From UKL13-2 sp947085425 (GTDB lineage: Bacteria; Pseudomonadota; Gammaproteobacteria; Burkholderiales; Usitatibacteraceae), in the NCBI GenBank assembly GCA_947085425.1, contig CAMTWK010000015.1, positions 124,001 through 188,000 on the forward strand: 64,000 nucleotides of DNA, read 5' to 3'. Shown here in pieces: positions 58,261-64,000 of this stretch; positions within the stretch are counted from its first letter, which is position 1, and each line of letters begins with the position of its first letter. A program made the position numbers and the translations under genes. The notes below the pieces were generated by a model, which saw nothing but the letters and a program-made list of their open reading frames with translations, ran no database searches and was not told the DNA's origin.

Positions 58261-61200
58261 TTAAGGCGTCGGCGGCGGGTCATTCAGCCAGTGTTGCAAT
58301 GCCGCCTCTGCTTCATAAAAATTCCGGGTGATCTGCTCATATAACGCGTCGAGCTGACCCCGGGTTGGAGTTGCCGCCACCGTTGGCGGCACACCTGATT
58401 TGTGTGTCAACTGGCGCGCGGCCATTTCCAGGTCTTTGCAACTTGCCGCGACGCGTGGAAATCCGACACTGGCAGACGCGCCACGCAAACTGTGCGCGGT
58501 ATCGCCGAGCAATTCCCAATTGCCGTCCGCCAAACAAGACGCAATCAAACGTAATCGTTCGCGCGATTTGGTCTTGAACAATTCAATCAGGCCGTTTGCG
58601 CCGGACTCGGTTCCGTCAATACCACCCGATGGTAAGCCACGCAAATCTTCCAATTGCTCAACGTCAAGAACAGGCACCGCTGGCTCGCCGGGTGGATTTA
58701 AGTCCGCGCGGGCGTCGTTATTACTGGCGGCAGCAACGGCAACCCGCTGTGCGATGGATGTGAACAAAACAGGGGTCTGCGGACCACTGTTGCCCGTGGC
58801 TTTTCGAGGGACCACCCGCAACAACAACGATACCAAATCTTTGCGGCGAATCGGCTTGGAAATATAGTCGTCCATGCCTTCATTCAAATAGTGTTCGCGA
58901 TCACCGGCAAGGGCATGCGCGGTCATGGCAACAATCGGGATAACCGGCAATCGTATGGCGGAGTCGGCATGATGAAAGGCCTTTTTAATGACGCGCATGG
59001 CGCCGACACCATCCAACACCGGCATATGAATATCCATCAACACGATGTCAAACGGATCGTCACCGTTTTGTTGCTTAAGCACAGCATCCACCGCCGCCTG
59101 TCCATCCGTTACCGTGGTCACGCGATGTCCCAGCCGCCGGATCATTCCTTCAATCACACGCTGATTCACCTCATTGTCTTCGGCCACCAGGATGTTGATC
59201 GTGTTGTCGGTATTTCCGTCCGGCGGCAAGGTCGACTTGGTAACGACTATTTTTTGTGTCGCAGGCCACCCCGTAAGGGTACTTTCCGGCCCTCGCGTTT
59301 TAAAACTTGTTTCGTAAACCGGCGAGGGGGTGAACGGTCTGGTTGCAACGTCGCTATTACCTTGACGGGTTGCGGCACGCATTAATACATCAAACATACG
59401 TGCCCTTCCCGACGGACGCAACACCAACATGTCATGTCGCAACGGCGCAAAGCCATACAAATGCGCCAGCTCGGCACGCGACAAATAGGACATCAGCACA
59501 ACCGACAGCTTGCTCTGTGCTGCGGACAACCGGCGCGCGTCTTCTTGCTCGACAGCCGTCTTGAGCGCAATTGACTCCACTGTCGGCAGCAACGTGTCCG
59601 TCACCAAAATATCAATGGCTCGGTTGTTCCGGTGCGCGGCGCCAAGCAGATCAGCGGCACCGGCCGGTGCCACCGCCTCGACATCCAGACCCCAGGTTAG
59701 ATAACGATTTGCGGCGGCGACACGGCGGCGCGCATTGTTATCCACAAGCAATAACCGCCTCCCCAAAAATTCCGGCACGGCTTTTTGCATATACCGTTTC
59801 TGCGGCCCCGCCGCCTGTATGGTCAAGATGCTGAACGAAAAAACCGAGCCCTGTCCTTCCACACTCGCCAACGATACCTCTCCGCCCATTAATGACACCA
59901 GCCGTTTCACAATCGCCAAACCCAGCCCTGTGCCGCCATATTTACGCGTGGTGGATGCATCAACTTGCGTAAACGGCTGGAATAATTGTTGAATACGCTC
60001 GGCAGGAATACCAATGCCAGTGTCAATCACCTGCACCGTTAACCGCACTTTTCCATCGTCGCTTTCCTCCCCCTTCATGGCCAGGGTGATTTCACCTTTT
60101 TCAGTAAATTTGATGGCGTTAGACAATAGATTCATCAGAATTTGCCGGAGCCGTGTCGCATCGCCTATAACATAGTCTGGAATGTCATTGCCAATATCCC
60201 AGACCAGCTCGAGCTTCTTTTCGCGCGCCTTCTCTGCCACCAATTCAAACGTTTCCTCAACCAGGCTGATGACTTCCACGGGCACGGACTCGAGCGTCAT
60301 ATGGCCGGACTCTATCTTTGAAAAATCGAGCACGTCGTCGATGAGTCTAAGCAAAGTATCGCCCGAGGCGCGAATCAAACGAATATAGTCGTGCTGCTCG
60401 TCGTTTAATTCGGTATCTGCCAACAACGAGGTCATGCCCAACACTCCATTCATCGGCGTACGAATTTCGTGGCTCATTGTGGCCAGAAACGCCTCCTTGG
60501 CGCGCGCTGCTTCCATCACACGCAGGTTTGCCTCAATCAGTTTTAATTCGGCCTCGCGGCGTTCGGTGACGTCGACAATCGAGCCGACAAATCTGACGGC
60601 GATATTTCGGTTATCAAATTGCGCAACACCACGAATGCGCAACCACATGTGTCCGGAGCGATATCGCAGTGCCCTGCATTCAACGTCCAAATAGGGTGTT
60701 TGCCCGTGCAGATGCCCCAACAATTGCTGGTGAAACAACTCCACATCGTCCGGATGGATCCAATCTTTCCAAGTCAATGTTTGGTGCAGATCATCGGGTC
60801 CAAAGCCCAGAATTTCACGAAACCGTTCGGAATAGTATTGGTTGCCAGCCGGATCAAAATCAACGTCAAGAATGCCCTGTTGTGAAGACCGGATCACCAG
60901 ATCAAGCTGCTCTTGCTGTTTCGCCACTTCACGTTCGAGTTGTTTTACAAGTGTCACATCTGTAACCGTGCCAATAATTCCATCGACCGTGCCATCCGCC
61001 CGACGCACAACCTGCTTGGCAACAATCGTCGGAATTTCCCGCCCGTTGGCATCAACCACAAAAGCCTCGCGTGCTTCAAATCCGCCAGCCGATGCAAATA
61101 CGTCTGCATCAAAATTTCCCTCGGCATCCGCGATCAATGGCGCCTGAAATTCGCGACTGGTTTTACCAAGTACATCCAGCCGGTCACGTTTATTCAATTG

Positions 61201-62319
61201 TTCCCAAGCACGATTGACCGCGACCAGCCGACCGTCTGCATCCTTGCGAAATATGGGATTCGGGTTTAACTCGATCAAGTCATCGGTGAACTTGACTTGA
61301 TCCCGCAGTTTGAGGGTCATGCTGTTGGCAAGCGTCGCTGCTTGCTCGCGTAGGCGTGTCAATAACCACACCAGTCCGACCAGCGATAAAGTGCCCAGTA
61401 TCCCGACAAATAGAATCGTCGCAGGCATCCGGCTGGACAATTCATTCTCCAGTTTGCTGGTCGCGGCAACACTAAGCGACCAATTTCGTTGGCCAATATT
61501 TAACGGTAATGTTGCCGACAAAGCGCTCATGGGTTCGGCCCGACTCGCTGAATCAAATAACGGCACGCCGTTTTCTGAAATGGCAAGTGCCAGTCGCTGC
61601 CCCCCCTCGGCCGATGCTGCAGTCAGCAAACGCGCCGGGCGGAGAATCGCCACCATATAGCCGATTGCTTCACCCTGTGGCAAGTTCGACGAATAGACCG
61701 GACTGACCATGGCGACATAATCAGTCGCCTTGGCTGCATTCTCAATAATAAGAGGTGGCGTGGTGACGTTTCGCCTGGTTTGGCCGGCAACTTTTGTGGC
61801 ATCGTCGATCAATGGCGACGTGGACAGCTCGGAAATATTTAGCAACTGCTCGACAATAACTCGACTCAACGAAGAAGGCGGCGGTGGCCGGGCGGCCGCT
61901 GCAGCTTTACCAACCGGCTTGGGCACGGCACGGTACTCCAATCGCACCAGCCCCATGGTCGATTCAACATTTTGACCGCGTGCATCGAGATAATGATTCC
62001 AGCGCGTATTATCAATATCGGGCATCGAGGCAATCACTGTCGCCGCGATTGCGATCTCATCCTCAATGTGACGCACCTCGCTGAGAATGTATTTGGATGC
62101 ATTTGTGGCCAACTCATCAAAAGTTTGTGTGGCGATTTTTTGCGAGCGAACGTTACTTTGGTGGGCGGCCAAAATGGTTGCCAGCAGCAACGCCGCAAGA
62201 ATGATCCATGGCGCCTCGACACGGGGCCTTGGCATCACCTCGGGCAGGGAATGACTATCCAACACTTTGCTGGATTGGTGGGCGTTATTTCCAGCGGGTT
62301 TTTCATTATTTTCGAGCAT
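58261..62319 (-). CDS. Large hybrid histidine kinase: CHASE-PAS-PAS-HisKA-HATPase-REC-REC-HPt
   Basis: The 1352-residue protein has a transmembrane helix near residues 40-55 (WIILAALLLATILAAHQS), then a periplasmic CHASE-like domain (about 60-300) and a second helix (ILFVGILGTLSLVGLVWLL). Two PAS domains follow, the first starting FTDDLIELNPNPIFRKDADG. HisKA has His617 in ATMSHEIRTPMNGVLGM, and HATPase_c has IDTGIGIP and GTGLGLAIVKRL. Then comes a degenerate receiver (Lys replaced by Arg), a full receiver with Asp1096 in LMDIHMPVLDG, and a C-terminal HPt with His1276 in AHSLRGASASVG. A complete internal phosphorelay of BarA/ArcB type; the partner response regulator is not adjacent. Confidence 0.93.
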   Translation of the reverse strand: MLENNEKPAGNNAHQSSKVLDSHSLPEVMPRPRVEAPWIILAALLLATILAAHQSNVRSQKIATQTFDELATNASKYILSEVRHIEDEIAIAATVIASMPDIDNTRWNHYLDARGQNVESTMGLVRLEYRAVPKPVGKAAAAARPPPPSSLSRVIVEQLLNISELSTSPLIDDATKVAGQTRRNVTTPPLIIENAAKATDYVAMVSPVYSSNLPQGEAIGYMVAILRPARLLTAASAEGGQRLALAISENGVPLFDSASRAEPMSALSATLPLNIGQRNWSLSVAATSKLENELSSRMPATILFVGILGTLSLVGLVWLLTRLREQAATLANSMTLKLRDQVKFTDDLIELNPNPIFRKDADGRLVAVNRAWEQLNKRDRLDVLGKTSREFQAPLIADAEGNFDADVFASAGGFEAREAFVVDANGREIPTIVAKQVVRRADGTVDGIIGTVTDVTLVKQLEREVAKQQEQLDLVIRSSQQGILDVDFDPAGNQYYSERFREILGFGPDDLHQTLTWKDWIHPDDVELFHQQLLGHLHGQTPYLDVECRALRYRSGHMWLRIRGVAQFDNRNIAVRFVGSIVDVTERREAELKLIEANLRVMEAARAKEAFLATMSHEIRTPMNGVLGMTSLLADTELNDEQHDYIRLIRASGDTLLRLIDDVLDFSKIESGHMTLESVPVEVISLVEETFELVAEKAREKKLELVWDIGNDIPDYVIGDATRLRQILMNLLSNAIKFTEKGEITLAMKGEESDDGKVRLTVQVIDTGIGIPAERIQQLFQPFTQVDASTTRKYGGTGLGLAIVKRLVSLMGGEVSLASVEGQGSVFSFSILTIQAAGPQKRYMQKAVPEFLGRRLLLVDNNARRRVAAANRYLTWGLDVEAVAPAGAADLLGAAHRNNRAIDILVTDTLLPTVESIALKTAVEQEDARRLSAAQSKLSVVLMSYLSRAELAHLYGFAPLRHDMLVLRPSGRARMFDVLMRAATRQGNSDVATRPFTPSPVYETSFKTRGPESTLTGWPATQKIVVTKSTLPPDGNTDNTINILVAEDNEVNQRVIEGMIRRLGHRVTTVTDGQAAVDAVLKQQNGDDPFDIVLMDIHMPVLDGVGAMRVIKKAFHHADSAIRLPVIPIVAMTAHALAGDREHYLNEGMDDYISKPIRRKDLVSLLLRVVPRKATGNSGPQTPVLFTSIAQRVAVAAASNNDARADLNPPGEPAVPVLDVEQLEDLRGLPSGGIDGTESGANGLIELFKTKSRERLRLIASCLADGNWELLGDTAHSLRGASASVGFPRVAASCKDLEMAARQLTHKSGVPPTVAATPTRGQLDALYEQITRNFYEAEAALQHWLNDPPPTP

Positions 62320-62462
62320 GTCTCAAGGTTACCGAAGCGGGCAATAAACAACAATACCTGTCTACATTCAATTCCGCATAGTAATCACCCTCAAACCTCC
62401 GGGATTGGCATGCCACCATTGAATTTCAATCTGCGGCAAATCTGGTGTACGATGCCACCGCG

Positions 62463-63167
62463 ATGCCCCATATTTCCACACCGACATTTTTTCGTGTCCC
62501 TCTCCTCGCGGCGGGTGTGGCATGCTGTCTGCTGGCGACGACGGCGACGGCAAATATCTATTCGTTCAAAGATGAACTAGGCGTCACCCATTTTTCCAAT
62601 CTGCCACATTTGGATAAACGCTACAAATTGGTTTATCGCATTCCGGATTCTTGGAAAACAAGGCCAAACGCCTGGACGCCCAATTTTCCAAAGTCTGTTG
62701 ACATCGGAAAATTGGTGCCAATTATTGATAACGCCGCGCGCCGCCATGGCGTCGATCCGCGCCTGATACACGCAGTCATCAGGGCGGAATCAGGCTACAA
62801 CGAAAAGGCGTTATCGAACAAGGGTGCAATCGGCCTCATGCAACTCATCCCCGCCACCGCCGAGCGCATGGGTGTCAAAAATATTTATGATCCGGTAGAA
62901 AATATATTTGGCGGCACCCGCTACCTGAGTCAGCTGATCAAAATGTTCAACGGCAATATTGAGTTGGCGGTTGCAGGATATAACGCCGGTGAAAACGCAG
63001 TGATCCGCCACGGACATCAAATACCGCCTTTTTCAGAGACTCAGGCTTACGTTCCCAAGGTTATGGCGTTTTTTCGCAGTCCGGAATTACACAGATTTGT
63101 TTCCGCACCCATACAATCACCGTCCAATTTGCCGATTGCCGTGCCGCCAACGAGTCACACGCGTTGA
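62463..63167 (+). CDS. Lytic transglycosylase (SLT family)
   Basis: The 234-residue exported protein has a signal peptide (MPHISTPTFFRVPLLAAGVA...ATA). A short N-terminal DUF4124-like segment IYSFKDELGVTHFSNLP precedes the SLT domain, with catalytic Glu in HAVIRAESGYNEKALSNKGA, the motif GLMQLIPATAERMGV, and VAGYNAGENAVIRHG. It cleaves peptidoglycan glycan strands. The start ATG at 62463 is chosen; a GTG 18 nt upstream is the alternative, and neither has a clear ribosome-binding site. It is convergent with proB. Confidence 0.92.
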   Translation: MPHISTPTFFRVPLLAAGVACCLLATTATANIYSFKDELGVTHFSNLPHLDKRYKLVYRIPDSWKTRPNAWTPNFPKSVDIGKLVPIIDNAARRHGVDPRLIHAVIRAESGYNEKALSNKGAIGLMQLIPATAERMGVKNIYDPVENIFGGTRYLSQLIKMFNGNIELAVAGYNAGENAVIRHGHQIPPFSETQAYVPKVMAFFRSPELHRFVSAPIQSPSNLPIAVPPTSHTR

Positions 63168-64000
63168 TTAGACGAGCACCAGATTGTCACGGTGAATAAG
63201 TTCGGGCTCGGCTATATAACCCAATAGCGCTTCGATTTCCGCCGTCGATTTCCCGCATATTTTTTTCGCCTCGGTCGACGGATAGTTACACAACCCCCTG
63301 GCAATTTCGCGGCCATCCTCGCGGCAGGCGCTCACCACGTCACCACGGGAAAAAACCCCTTCAACACGGATTACACCAATCGACAGGAGTGATTTTCCTG
63401 CCGACACCAATGCGCGGGCGGCGCCCTCGTCCAGCACCAACCGACCCATCGTTTTCAGATGTCCCGCCAACCACATTTTTCGCGCTTGCATGGTGCTGGC
63501 AGCGGGCTCCAGCCGCGTTCCCAGCGATTCGCCGGCGACAATTCTTGACAGGATATTTTCTGTTCTACCATTTGCAATGACGGTCGCCGCACCGGATAGT
63601 GCCGCTTTTTTTGCCGCGAGAATTTTTGTCAACATGCCACCGGTGCCAATGTGCGAACCCGCACCTCCGGCCATTTTCTCCAGCGCCGGGTCACCAGCTT
63701 GGCCGTGTGCAACAATTGACGCGCTCGGGTCTTTGCGCGGATCCGCCGAAAACAAGCCGTGTTGATCAGTGAGAATGACCAGCAAATCCGCTTCTGCCAG
63801 ATTGGCAACCAAGGCTGCAAGCGTATCGTTGTCGCCAAACTTTATTTCGTCCGTGACAACGGTATCGTTTTCATTGATGACCGGCACCACCGCCAGCCCC
63901 AACAGCGTTGCCAACGTTGAGCGGGCATTTAGATAGCGGGTTCGATCAGCTAAATCATCGTGGGTAAGCAAAACCTGTGCGGTTGCCAACCCATGCTCGC
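63168..64000 (-). CDS. proB: Glutamate 5-kinase (5' end outside window)
   Basis: The C-terminal 276 codons of ProB are present; the start lies beyond base 64000. The kinase part reads EHGLATAQVLLTHDDLADRT, RYLNARSTLATLLGL and VVPVINENDTVVTDEIKFGD, including the NENDT and FGDND substrate-binding motifs. SHIGTGGMLTKILAAKKAAL follows, then a C-terminal PUA domain (VISVGVFSRGDVV-like). It phosphorylates glutamate, the first step of proline synthesis. The stop is directly adjacent to the convergent transglycosylase stop. The TTG at 63989 is inside the gene, not its start. Confidence 0.95.
   Translation of the reverse strand, partial: EHGLATAQVLLTHDDLADRTRYLNARSTLATLLGLAVVPVINENDTVVTDEIKFGDNDTLAALVANLAEADLLVILTDQHGLFSADPRKDPSASIVAHGQAGDPALEKMAGGAGSHIGTGGMLTKILAAKKAALSGAATVIANGRTENILSRIVAGESLGTRLEPAASTMQARKMWLAGHLKTMGRLVLDEGAARALVSAGKSLLSIGVIRVEGVFSRGDVVSACREDGREIARGLCNYPSTEAKKICGKSTAEIEALLGYIAEPELIHRDNLVLV

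Overview
The window is chromosomal DNA of a Gram-negative proteobacterium, most probably a betaproteobacterium. The basis is the gene set: Tol-Pal, SlmA, ClpS/ClpA, a roughly 980-residue class Ia NrdA, DUF3297, a short Betaproteobacteria-type Lys-rich protein, a FccAB-type sulfide dehydrogenase and kbl-tdh. Coding density is high, with many 1-4 nt ATGA/GTGA overlaps between consecutive genes. The exact genus cannot be read from the window.

Layout. 1-7963 (minus) is one long co-directional block, yebC - ybjQ-like - GNAT - ruvC - ruvA - DUF4442 - ruvB - ybgC - tolQ - [mobile repeat] - tolR - tolA - tolB, joining Holliday-junction processing to the Tol envelope machine. 8126-11156 (plus) holds a HerA-like ATPase, slmA, an NTF2-like protein and an acetyltransferase. 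11251-15961 (minus) holds fccA-fccB and clpS-clpA. 16257-19955 (plus) holds a cold-shock protein, a pseudouridine synthase, a secreted Ala/Lys-rich protein, mnmA, a second mobile repeat and an orphan gene. 20010-32448 is mixed: a TonB-like protein, a DUF349 protein, an unusual FG-GAP/heme/copper-monooxygenase-like exoprotein, an amidohydrolase, a GST, a UspA, and a malonyl-CoA decarboxylase pseudogene whose middle is replaced by a third mobile repeat. 32466-34765 (minus) is kbl-tdh. 35162-43764 (plus) is a two-component signalling cluster of seven genes, ending at a truncated fourth repeat. 46278-48978 is a restriction-modification island (NgoMIV-like endonuclease plus C5 methyltransferase and an orphan gene) placed directly behind nrdB. 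48985-54921 is the deoxynucleotide block (nrdA - small ORF - nrdB, divergent dcd) with paired NrdR boxes and a DnaA box upstream of nrdA. 55105-56792 is gltX, tRNA-Ala(GGC), tRNA-Glu(TTC) and a terminator. 56905-64000 holds a TPR protein, a 1352-residue hybrid kinase, a lytic transglycosylase and the 3' part of proB.

The most notable discovery is a family of short non-autonomous mobile repeats. They are about 239 bp (192 bp when internally deleted), have 16-bp terminal inverted repeats (CCTGCATATTTCACGG) and create 4-bp YTAR target duplications. There are three two-ended copies and one left-end fragment. One sits exactly between tolQ and tolR and supplies a new start-codon/ribosome-binding context for tolR. 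One marks a deletion that removed most of malonyl-CoA decarboxylase. All four point in the direction of local transcription, and one internal hairpin keeps its position and length while its sequence changes, which suggests selection on the RNA.
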